Shown here piece by piece: positions 31,401-40,100 of a stretch of DNA of 64,000 nucleotides. The stretch spans positions 3,976,001 through 4,040,000 of the forward strand of contig CM062207.1 in NCBI GenBank assembly GCA_031216445.1. Reading direction: 5' to 3'. The stretch comes from Lateolabrax maculatus. Lineage: Eukaryota; Chordata; Actinopteri; Acropomatiformes; Lateolabracidae. The notes beneath the pieces were generated by a model. It was not told the origin of the DNA. It saw nothing but the letters and a program-made list of their open reading frames with translations, and did no database searches. The position numbers and the translations under genes were made by a program. Each line of letters opens with the position of its first letter. The stretch's first letter is position 1.

Positions 31401-34400
31401 GAAGCTGATATTTGATAAATTAAGGACATTGAGACGGCAAATGAAGATTTTTTGCTCCTGAAAAATTACCAATAGTGGGACATTAATTAATTACTGAAGT
31501 TTTAAATAAATCACTATAGCAGTTTGTTGACTGTGATTTATTTCTAACTTGGTTTTTGTGTTGCAGGCGGAGCACAGGTTGTCCTTGACGGATCCGTTTA
31601 AGGTGATGATCACCAGAAGGAATATTAACTATCGCAGTATTATATCTGTTTCTTCTTTCTATTTTTATTGTGAAGACATCGGATATCAGTAAGTGAAATT
31701 AATAAATGTAGTAGAAGTTGAGAATACTCTGTAGGTGTTAATTTACCTGTAAACATCACCTCAGCATCAGATCATTCAGAGTTTAAAGGGACTTTTTCAT
31801 AGCTGTCCTAATCTCTGTCCGCTACTAATTAAACGCTTTCCAGAGCTTTCAACTGCATCACACTGCCTTCATCGTCAGATGGAGTCTGCTCTGTTGCAGA
31901 TGTTCAAACGTCGAGGACTCCTCGTCCATGTTGGAACGCAGTTGGCAAAACAATCTCAAGTCGAGGTTCACTCGCTCGCTTTTTTTTCTGCTGCTTTCGA
32001 CTCGAGTTGAGCTTGTTGTGTCAACTGCTCTTTCAAGGTCAAGAAGCTTTTTAAACAACATGGATGTGAAGTCCTGAGAATAATAGAAAGTTTTAACTAT
32101 TGCGGATCCTTGACACGTGAGCAAACTCCATCTGCTGATTGAGTCTGATAAAGCGAGTAAGTGGCCCTTGAGTCTGGATTGTTTCGCTGTTGCGTCATGA
32201 ATTATTCGTCAAACTCAACTTCTTAACTTGTTTTGTCTTTTTTTTTTGATCCAGGAGCCCAGGTTGTCTTTGACAGATTCCCTTGCAGAGGTGATGATGA
32301 TGATGTTGAGGAGTTAATTCACCTGGCCGGGGAGTTGAAGGATATTATTAATGTGTCAATGGCTTTGCTGTGGAAAAGGAATACAACTTTGCAACTGTTT
32401 GCCAACACAATTTAGTGTTTGAACATCGCAATTCATTGTGTTTCCTCTGTTGCAGATGGACCGCAGGGTGTCTTTGACTGACTCAGTTAAGGTGATGATG
32501 ATGATGATAATTGATAAATGAGAATCTGTAAGAAGCGAGGGAGGATTAGATGTCGAGATTTGATTGGGGTAAATCGGTTGTTGGCGAAGTAAAAGTTGAC
32601 GTCGGGCCAAGAAATTAAATTGTAATTAAGTTTTAATTTTATTCTGATGCAGAAGGATCACAGGTTGACGTTGGCAGCTGAAGTGATGATGGTGATGATG
32701 ATGGTGTTGGTCGTGTCAGTGATTAGATTCTGTTTTTGTAAAGGAAAGTTTTTTGACTCGTTGAGTTTGATATATTATAGCTAAAAGTGCTTGTAGGCCT
32801 TGAGTATCAGTGGGGATTTTGTTATTACAGTGGTGTAATAATAGAGGTCCTGTGGTTGGTTTTGGGTATAAACAGGTTAGTAAGTTCAAGTCTGTAATGC
32901 AGAGTGGATCTTCTGTCTCCATTTCAGCTCGACCAGTCGCTGAGCTCCCCTCGCAAGGTGACAATAATAACGACATTTAAATGTGGTTTTCTGGGTGTTA
33001 ATTCATCTGAAATGATTAACATGAACATCACCTTTAACACGCTGATTTTCAGTCAAGCAGGGCTGCAACTTTAATCTCTGTAAAGCTGCAAATAATTGTT
33101 GTTTTCATTATCAACCTGCTGATTATTTTCTCGATTAGGTATTTGGGCAACGTAACAGCAGTGCTTTTCATGCACAAAGTGAATTAATCTGTTTGTTTTT
33201 GTTTTTTTTACCCATTATTTGTTGTTTTCTAACCACATTTCCATCATTTCCCATCGTGATTTTCATTCATGCATGCTATGACTCTCAATTTAGCAATGCA
33301 AGAAGGAAGAATCCACTGGCTTTGCGGTTGTTTTCTGGTCATCACAGTTTTGGATCCATCAGTTTATACACTTCTCTTACCTGCCAAGTTTTGTGTTTTT
33401 TCATTTTGTGCATCTTGTTTCTTTCTCTCCCCTCCTTTCTCCTCTTTTTTCTGCTTCCCAGGGCATGCGATCTCAGTCTCTGGACTTAGAAAACTTTGAA
33501 TCCGGGGTAAAGACTTATCTATTAATCAGATATTTCTGACATTTTTGAGACGCCACTTTTACACGCTTAACCTAATACAGCTCAATACAAGCCGATAACC
33601 TCTGGGTCAGACGTGCGGTCTGTTTCATGACTCGGAAGAAGAAGAGGGCGCTGTTTCTTCCGCAGCGAACGCAGCTCTGAATAATGTTTTTGTTGTTCCG
33701 GAATGTCCAGAAGTACAGGCTGCCCTCCATAGAATCCCTGGACATTCCGGAATGCATTCCGGTTGCCAAGGATACCAGACAGGGCCAATGGCTGCGCAGG
33801 AGGCGCCTGGACGGAGCGCTGAACCGAGTCCCCGTCGGCTTCTACCAGAAAGTCTGGAAGATCCTGCAGAAAGTCAGTAAAAGTATCAGTACCACACTGT
33901 GAAGATACACTGCGAGTAAAAGTCCTGCATTCAAAACGTTATTTGAGTAGAAGTATGTAAGTTTTACCTGCAAAAGTATCAGATGTACTCGCTACGCAGT
34001 GTTTTACTATTGTATCTGATGTTTGTTTTTGTTTTCTGATCATGTGGCCATGTTCTATGTAAAAATCATCAAATGTAATAATTTTAGAATTTATGTAAAA
34101 AAGAAAAATGTTTTTAAAAAAAATAATTAAAATAATATACATTTTGTACATAAAGTAGTGACCATACAAATACATTGTGTTCTAGTGCCACGGTTTGTCC
34201 ATAGAAGGGTTTGTCCTTCCTTCTTCAACCACCAGAGAGGTAAGAGATCCACTTGATTAATGTCCACAGGAAATAAAACATGTCTTAATTCTTGTTTTTT
34301 CCGTAATTTTTGCTAATTTGATGCCATCTTTTTTCCCTAAGTGGGGGGTTCAATTAAATTTGATCAAATCTCAATCTCAAATCTATTTAGGTTTAGTTTC

Positions 34401-35192
34401 ATTTCTTTAGTAACAAAAGTTATAATTGAACATTTAAAATGTAAAAATGTTTGAAGAACTCAAAATAAATAAAATAATGTATGTGACCATGGCAAAATAA
34501 ATAACAACCATGAAATTTAAATTAAGGTTTCCTATAATAAAAAGTTCAGTCAAAGCAGGACAGTAATGAAACATCTTCTCCTGCATATTTAGAGACATAA
34601 ATCAAAACCAGTATTAAGCCACCACAGGGTGAGATGAAATATGTCTGACAATATATTTTAACAGACAAATCTCTCGTCCTCCTATCTCATCTTCTTTTTT
34701 TCCTTCTCTTTATCTTGCAGATGACACCAGGAGAGATCAAATTCTCGGTCCACGTGGAGACGGTTTTGAACCGCGTGCCTCAGCCTGAGTACCGACAGCT
34801 GCTGGTGGAGGCCATCCTGGTGCTCACCATGCTGGCCGACGTGGAGATCCCGAGCATCGGCTCCATCATCCACGTGGAGAAGATCGTCCACATCGCCAAC
34901 GACATGTTCTACAAGGATCAGGTGAGCTGGATACTAAAAGACACAGATCCAGTAAAAACATCTCTGTGATGCAGTAAGGCAGGATTTTCTTTTCTTCTTC
35001 CTCCTCCTCCTCCTCCAGAGGGACCTGGGAGCTGAGGACCACATCCTGGAGAAGGACCCGTCCACCGGAGTGTGCAGGCTGCTGTACGACAGCGCCCCCA
35101 GCGGCCGCTTCGGGAGCATGACCTACCTCACCAAGGCCGTGGCGGCGTACGTGCAGGACTTCCTGCCCAGCGGCTCGTGCGCGGTGCAGTAA
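16516..35192 (+). CDS. phka1: Phosphorylase b kinase regulatory subunit alpha, muscle type
   Basis: Inhibitory regulatory subunit of the (alpha-beta-gamma-delta)4 kinase that activates glycogen phosphorylase. Constitutive-looking exons: 16516-16593, 19205-19363, 19461-19508, 20008-20176, 20678-20760, 20942-21022, 22274-22372, 22462-22608, 23017-23070, 23625-23747, 23854-23949, 24062-24169, 24764-24842, 24985-25119, 25710-25819, 25956-26100, 26223-26301, 26684-26850, 28286-28447, 28596-28690, 28804-28949, 29064-29217, 29653-29811, 29889-30018, 30569-30670, 30773-30888, then micro-exons 31240-33506 (listed separately), 33711-33872, 34186-34239, 34721-34921, 35019-35192. Phases join throughout. 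With all micro-exons the protein is 1287 residues; with only the first plus the 45-nt exon it is 1231 (human about 1223). The N-terminal part (RKNADRDEDKAKAYELEQ, VVGDDQWGHLQ) is the glucoamylase-like domain. The C-terminus is a CAVQ prenylation box. Residues 630-645 are acidic. The paralog phka2 is less likely given hdac8 next door. The 28690 donor (GTTGTT) is weak. Confidence 0.95.
17100..17400. mobile_element. Dispersed repeat in phka1 intron 1
   Basis: Contains tttacttaaagtaccaaaag, attactgatgcattcatgtg and a cctctgagatgtcgtgg end that reappear in the same order at 57650-58195. The left edge (acatacttttggccgtgtag) looks like a Tc1/mariner-type terminus. Non-autonomous, without a coding frame. 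Confidence 0.5.
20630..20671. repeat. (TG)n abutting a phka1 splice acceptor
   Basis: A TG run of about 42 bases ends six bases before the AG of the acceptor for the exon at 20678-20760, so it takes the place of a normal polypyrimidine tract. Repeat-length variation here could change acceptor strength, as is known for the TG/T tract of human CFTR exon 9. The effect on phka1 is inference. Confidence 0.9.
21706..21744. repeat. (CA)n microsatellite in a phka1 intron
   Basis: CA run with one CG interruption, in the 1.25-kb intron between the exons ending 21022 and starting 22274. The rest of that intron is AT-rich with no recognised feature. Confidence 0.9.
22374..22414. repeat. (CA)n starting at a phka1 splice donor
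   Basis: The donor after the exon 22274-22372 reads GTACACACAC and runs directly into about 20 CA units. Intronic CA repeats near 5' splice sites are known binding sites for hnRNP L. A similar arrangement occurs at the donor of hdac8 exon 7 in this window. Confidence 0.9.
28286..28447 (+). CDS. phka1: phka1 cassette-type exon (residues 654-707)
   Basis: A 162-nt exon, phase 1 at both ends, encoding 54 residues from the EADDLAQYLDHLLAH motif to the lysine-rich QELDVH end. Skipping it would keep the frame. Rabbit muscle phosphorylase kinase alpha is described as existing in a full-length form and an alpha-prime form lacking residues 654-712. This exon begins at residue 654 by count, so it is the probable equivalent. 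Tissue-specific skipping in this species is inferred, not seen. Confidence 0.85.
30058..30290. mobile_element. MITE-like repeat in a phka1 intron
   Basis: Starts gggctgcagctactgattat, continues aattaatcgattagtttggt and includes cctaaagatattcagt. The same family occurs in the opposite orientation at 61405-61615 and as a fragment at 33058-33160. This is a hAT-like fish repeat by its layout, without a coding frame. Confidence 0.6.
31240..31275 (+). CDS. phka1: phka1 micro-exon A
   Basis: 36 nt, phase 0-0, encoding LEHRLSLTDPSK. The acceptor is cttctgtcttttcgcag and the donor GTGATGATGATG. The RLS core resembles the basophilic-kinase site VEFRRLSIS found at the same place in mammalian PHKA1, where the serine (about residue 1018 in rabbit) is phosphorylated by PKA. 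If it follows directly after residue 1008, its serine is residue 1014. Confidence 0.85.
31567..31602 (+). CDS. phka1: phka1 micro-exon B
   Basis: 36 nt, phase 0-0, encoding AEHRLSLTDPFK. It is nearly identical to micro-exon A (29 of 36 bases match by eye, and 10 of 12 residues). The acceptor is ttggtttttgtgttgcag and the donor GTGATGATC lacks G at +5. Confidence 0.85.
31660..31695 (+). pseudogene. Possible decayed phka1 micro-exon copy
   Basis: The segment ending GACATCGGATATCAGTAAG and followed by tgaaattaataaatgtag resembles the 3' half of micro-exon A and its downstream intron (ACGGATCCCAGTAAG, then gtgatg...ataaatgcag). The following intron also carries the shared gttaatttacctg block. 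There is no clean acceptor and no GT right after the AAG, so it is read as a relic. Confidence 0.35.
31820..32180. mobile_element. Inverted-repeat element inside the phka1 micro-exon array
   Basis: Carries cagagctttcaactgcatca on the left and gcgagtaagtggcccttgag on the right; their relatives pair as termini at 36998-37165. It sits in the B-C intron, explaining why this intron (652 bp) is the longest in the array. Confidence 0.5.
32255..32290 (+). CDS. phka1: phka1 micro-exon C
   Basis: 36 nt, phase 0-0, encoding EPRLSLTDSLAE. The acceptor has a run of nine T then gatccag; the donor is GTGATGATGATG. The arginine is one residue nearer the exon start than in copies A and B, and one residue is gained at the end, so total length is unchanged. 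Confidence 0.8.
32456..32491 (+). CDS. phka1: phka1 micro-exon D
   Basis: 36 nt, phase 0-0, encoding MDRRVSLTDSVK. This is the copy with the strongest PKA-type consensus (R-R-x-S). The acceptor is tgtttcctctgttgcag and the donor GTGATGATGATGATG. Only 165 bp separate it from micro-exon C. Confidence 0.82.
32653..32682 (+). CDS. phka1: phka1 micro-exon E (diverged)
   Basis: 30 nt, phase 0-0, encoding KDHRLTLAAE. The serine is replaced by threonine and the TD(S/P) tail has been lost, shortening the exon by two codons in frame. The acceptor attttattctgatgcag is fair and the donor is GTGATGATGG. It could be a live exon with altered kinase preference or an early stage of decay. Confidence 0.6.
32928..32957 (+). 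CDS. phka1: phka1 micro-exon F (diverged)
   Basis: 30 nt, phase 0-0, encoding LDQSLSSPRK. It keeps the S-L-S order but has lost the arginine at -3 and gained an SP pair, so any phosphorylation would be by a different kinase class. The acceptor cttctgtctccatttcag is good and the donor is GTGACAATA. The downstream intron carries the same gttaattcatctg block as the other copies. Confidence 0.65.
33462..33506 (+). CDS. phka1: phka1 45-nt phase 0-0 exon
   Basis: Encodes GMRSQSLDLENFESG between a very strong polypyrimidine acceptor (cctcttttttctgcttcccag) and the donor GTAAAG. RSQSLD is another serine-rich, arginine-led segment. It does not closely resemble the A-D micro-exons and probably corresponds to the poorly conserved linker before the RQGQWLRRRRLDGALNRVP block. 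Confidence 0.75.
33711..33872 (+). CDS. phka1: phka1 exon with the RRRRLDGALNRVP block
   Basis: 162 nt, phase 0-0, starting KYRLPSIESLDIPE and continuing into the family-invariant DTRQGQWLRRRRLDGALN and GFYQKVWKILQK blocks. RLPS and SIES are further potential phosphosites. The acceptor ttgttccggaatgtccag is only moderately pyrimidine-rich. The exon contains a local near-repeat, CATTCCGGAATGCATTCCGG. Confidence 0.88.
35181..35189 (+). other. phka1: CaaX-type prenylation box of phka1
   Basis: The codons before the stop at 35190-35192 follow on from the cysteine of SCAVQ. Human PHKA1 ends CAMQ and the rabbit subunit is known to be farnesylated on this cysteine. CAVQ keeps the C-a-a-Q pattern preferred by farnesyltransferase. 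Confidence 0.8.
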
Positions 35193-36905
35193 GAGGACGA
35201 CCCGTCGAACCACAGCAGGGGTGAAACCACTCAGTAGAGAAATGAAAACAAGTTAAAGCTGGAATTTGCAGCATTTTTTCACGTTAAAATAACAATAGAT
35301 TAACAGGAATAGGTCTGTTGTATATTGTCACCATGTGTGTTACTGCAGAGTGAAGTAGTGATAGAAACAAGTGAGAGACACGTTACAGTATGTTTTATTT
35401 ATAGGCTTCATGTGAACATCTGATCAAACTTTACCAACAAACTCATGTCTAAATAATTTAAGTTTTTTAGATTAAAAACATGGCAACCTCCTCTTCGCCT
35501 CTGCACCCAAGCCTATTTGTGCCTATCAAACATGTAAATCTTTGAAAACAGCCACACATACACAGGACTATTTTCTCTTGCATTAATACACATTTGGTGC
35601 TGTAGTGAGTATTTTACTGCAGCAGCACAGTGACGCAAAATAAACTAGAGTCCCACGTTCATCGTAATGAAGGAGCCAGTGTGGTTTTTAAACAACGGAG
35701 CTCAATGACACAGAGGAAGAAGATATATCAGGCTTTGGAAACTTGCTTTTTATGGGATTTGTTGACAATAGGAAAAATATAGATTATAACAAGACTTATC
35801 CCTTTAAAGTGACAAGGATTAATTTCCGTCCTCTGCTCTTACAGATGGGGTTGAATGTATTCATTTGTTGTTTCTTCTCAGCAAAGTTAACCACTGACTG
35901 ACATGAACTTCCAGCCAGTATACACACAGTTTTCATACTTTATTCACACTTGAACTATGAAAGATGAAAGTTAATCTTTAACTTCAGAGACTCAAAAACA
36001 GACGTAGTTGACTTTGCACCTTTTAACATAAAGTTAAATAAAATCTAAATACTTCTAATTGATCCTAATTTATTACAACACATGTGCTTTGCATTGCAGC
36101 AACCAACTAAAACTCATGTCACTTTACCTCCAATCCTACATGCTGTATGATGTATAAAATAATGAAAATATCAGATAACCTATTTATTTTATAGTTCTTA
36201 GATAATAATTAAAGCAAGCTAAAACAGACGTCAGATGTGTCAGAGGACGCGTCTTTCTTGAATGCCTTAACATTGTTGCACTTAAAAGTATGTTTGTGAG
36301 TGAAACTACGGGAGTGCTGTTTTATTTTTAACTATGCATAAATAGTAATAAATAAATAGAATGAAAACTATCTTATTTTTTAACACATAAAGAACTTTTA
36401 CTGTGTTGATTTGTTGGAAATGAAAGCGTTTTCAGTATGCAGTGCACTTAGTTATTTTTGAATGCAGTGATTTCTAAGTCCGCTTAATACATGCAATTCA
36501 GATTTCTGTCCTCTCAAGAGGGGAAATGTACTGCTGTCATCAGCTAAACTGTAATTTTGTTTGAGTTATATTAGTATAACTGCAGTACAACCTGTTTTAC
36601 ATTTTTATAGACATTTTACCTGTAACAGTTTGCTGCACAGAAATTTTGAGGATTCAGTGTCTTGTACATTTTGAGAAAAATGTTACAGGGAATAAATTAA
36701 AGTAATTCAGTAAGTTTAACTTTAGATATTAGTGTGAAACGTGTGATGCCACTTGGTTAATTGTACAATAACCAACTGATAGATCGAGAGTGAGTCCCTT
36801 CTCTACACAAACTAAAGTCTGAAAACAGTTTCCACTGAACAACTGTTGGATGTTTTTGTTGCTTTTGAAATAATTCTGTAATAAAACTGAGAAAAATCAG
36901 GTGTT
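35193..36905 (+). other. phka1: phka1 3' untranslated region and poly(A) signal
   Basis: AT-rich sequence without coding potential follows the stop. AATAAA at 36880-36885 is followed after about 15 bases by a GT-rich stretch (ggtgttgttgagcgtttgtt), a good polyadenylation arrangement. Earlier AATAAA-like sequences (about 35639 and 36690) could give shorter 3' ends. Confidence 0.5.
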
Positions 36906-36997
36906 GTTGAGCGTTTGTTATCCAACTTGAAGTTGCTTTACAACAATTTTGTATCCTAATCTGGATCTATTCAGAGGTTCCTTGCCAAAAGTCCTGA

Positions 36998-37165
36998 TTT
37001 AATGTCCACCTACTAGCTTTTTTTTCTGGAGCTTTCAACTATATACTTCACTCCAGTTTGCTCGCTGTTATCATCTCGGCACTTTCAGGACTTCTCCAGA
37101 AAAGGCGAGTAAGTGGACCTTGAGTTTGTTTTGTGAAACTTCTGTTTCCAAGGTCAACATAATGG
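36998..37165. mobile_element. Short inverted-repeat element
   Basis: The left part gtccacctactagc...ctggagctttcaac is an imperfect inverted copy of the right part ctccagaaaaggcgagtaag then tggacctt. Related halves occur at 42290-42400, 42515-42600 and 45650-45755. Confidence 0.5.
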
Positions 37166-40100
37166 TTTTATGCTTAATTATTTTAGGCTTGTTGGATGTT
37201 AACATACAGTAGTTTGATTGTAGTTTCATTTGATTAAAATAAATAAAAATGTGCCATAATTACCTATTTATTTGTCCATCTAAATTTTGACAATACATGA
37301 ATGTAGCTGTTTTGGGTCTGAATTGAAGCTTTAATCCACAGTTGATATTTGAATTAGGACCATTACTATAGTCACAATAAAGACTGTTTAAAGATTAAAA
37401 TGTTTAGTTTGCACATGGGTTAAGGCATCCAGCAGGTGGCACTGTATGTGCACCGACTAACTCTAGTGTCAACATAACTTCATGGCTGCAGGTCGGGCCG
37501 TTCTCAACACTGGATCTGCTGTTTGAAGAGCTTTCACAACAATGCGATGAATGTTGAGATTTTAGTGACATTTGGAAAGTTTATATACTTTGTTGTATTC
37601 TGCCGTCTTTCGTTTGGCTGACTGAGAAAATCTTATGTGCTTACAAAAACACGGCCTGGCCAGATTTTCCAGAATTTGTGCAAGTCTGTGACAATTATTT
37701 GTACTAAACTGTAACTTTCTGTGATAACTTATACAGTATGTAAAATTCTTAAATCTATAGTTTGTCCAGGGATTATTAAATTCATTATTTTCTTACCTTA
37801 GTCTATTGCTGCTGTTCTCCACCTCAGGTGTAACTTTACAAGGTGGCGGCTTTGGTTAAAGCCGTTGAGCAACAGTGATGTGTTAGAGAGGAAATCCCCC
37901 AAAAAAGTTTTATTTTTATTTATTTATTTTTTTTGCGTTTATTTGATAGCCGACAGTAGCGAGGTGACAGAAGAATGAAGGGAGAGGTACAAGGAACCAC
38001 ATGCAGAAATGCCACCTTAAACAAGCAAAAACATAACTAAAAAAACATATTAAATCCTCATAAAAATGGTCTGGTCATAAAAAAGACTGAAAATAACCAG
38101 CTGGCTATAAAAAGAGCAGCTGAACACTGTGGCTGTCTGTGTTTTGAATGTATTCATTCTCTTGAGAAATCCGTCAAACTGTCCTTTTCAACTTGAGTCC
38201 ACAAACCAAAGTTGAAAACACAGAAGGAATGTTACTCAAGGCCTAGAAGAGCTCAAACTGAATATTAAAGCTCTATAGTTTCCTTTTTATACATATTTTC
38301 TCCCTAAAACTTTGTTTGAATCATAGGTTTCATAGGAGACCCGGGAGTAGACTGCCTGTCGTCTACAAACATGTTAACATGTTTTAATCTCTGTGATAAG
38401 TGTATTCTTCATACATCACCAAAGTTATTACAATTTAACCTACTATTGGGTGAATTTGTTCAATAGTTGTCAAGATAAGGGTCTAATTTCTTGATTTATA
38501 ATGAAGTAGGATCTAAGTTTCTTCAAGTAAATGTAAAATCAATATAGAAAACTAATAAAACTGCTGTCAGAAAAAGTGAATATCCACTGTGTTTAACTTT
38601 GAAATGTGGTGTTTACAGTTCAAAGTTTACTGATACATGACAAAAATACATGACCTGGGTTATATACGTCCGAGAACATAAACAGACATGAATAAACACA
38701 GACACAGGCTCCGTGTAGGACAGAACATATTGACTTCTGACACTGAACATTTGTGCAGACACACAATCTTCTGATCAAACTTCTCTAAAAATGCCCCTCT
38801 GTATTAAAACATCCATTCAGTTAAACTACAATAGAAACGCTTGAGTTGTTGGATCAAAATGTTATTCAAATGTAAAACATATGGCCCAGTGTGCAGCAGT
38901 CAGCAGAACAGAAACAGTGTCATAAATCTACCAGTGCCAGTTCAATAAAAAAGATTTCTCAAGATTCGTGTGAAACATTGGCCTGTCAATCCAAAGATGC
39001 ATGTGGTGTACAGCTTTTATTTTTTACACAGCTCATTTTTGCTCTTCTTTTAATGCTTGATGATAACTGGATCCGATGGTCATTTTCATTTTTGTTAGAC
39101 TCTGGTCCAGATTAAATATTTCAACAAAAAATTCCATTAAGTTTGGCAGAAACCAAGAGGTTTGACCTGTATGGGAGAACCGACTATCCTCACTTTAGTC
39201 TGAGCCGAGATTTACGTAATCTATCTTGTTTTTCTCCAGTTACGCTTTCTCCGATCCCCGAAGAAAAGAAACCTGTAAGTACGAAACAATATCAGTTAAA
39301 ATACCTACGTTTCATAGTTATCTTCGGTGCTTAAGTTTCCTGTGTAGCTTGTGGTAAACATAACTAGTATTAGTACTAGTTTATTAAACTGATTTTGATG
39401 ATGATTGAGATAATACGTTTATTACAGTGATCTTAAAAGGCGGTTGTTTCACTTTGTGCTGCTGCAGTCTTTACGTTGACCTGACGCCCTTCAATTCAGA
39501 CTTCAATTCGAAACTTGTGGCTTTTCCGTAAAAAGTGACCAGGGTGCCTTTTTCAGACATGAGACCAACTTGTTACATTGAAAGTGGCTTTGGATTGTTG
39601 TGTTCTGTATGTACAGTAAAAGAGAGGGGCAATCTTAATTTCTAACAGCACGACTCGACTTCAAAACTTCTCTCCGCGCTTTGACAAGTAAAATAAGTAA
39701 AATATCTGAATTCATTCATCGGTCGGGTCTGTTGAGACGCAGGCTGGTGCAAACTCGACACTTATCGCTCTGCATACGTGTGGTCAGCATTGTCTTTATG
39801 TTTGAACAGCGTGAACGGTGTCTGCGGTCACAGCGGTGCAGGGAAGGGCACTCACCAGCTGTGTGTCGGCTCCATGAAGCAGACATGATGACCACAGTGA
39901 ATAAATGTTTAGTAACATAATGTCATGTAAGCATGTTAAAGGTAGGGTGTTGGAGAGGTCAAGATGTCTGCTGTAAAAAAGGTCTGTTTTGGGGATTTTA
40001 TGCTTCCTGTGCAGGATCAGGACGGTTGCATGTTCATCTCAAGTAAATACAAGGAAATTGTTGCCAATTTTACTGTTGAAGAGAACTGTTGTGAACCCAA

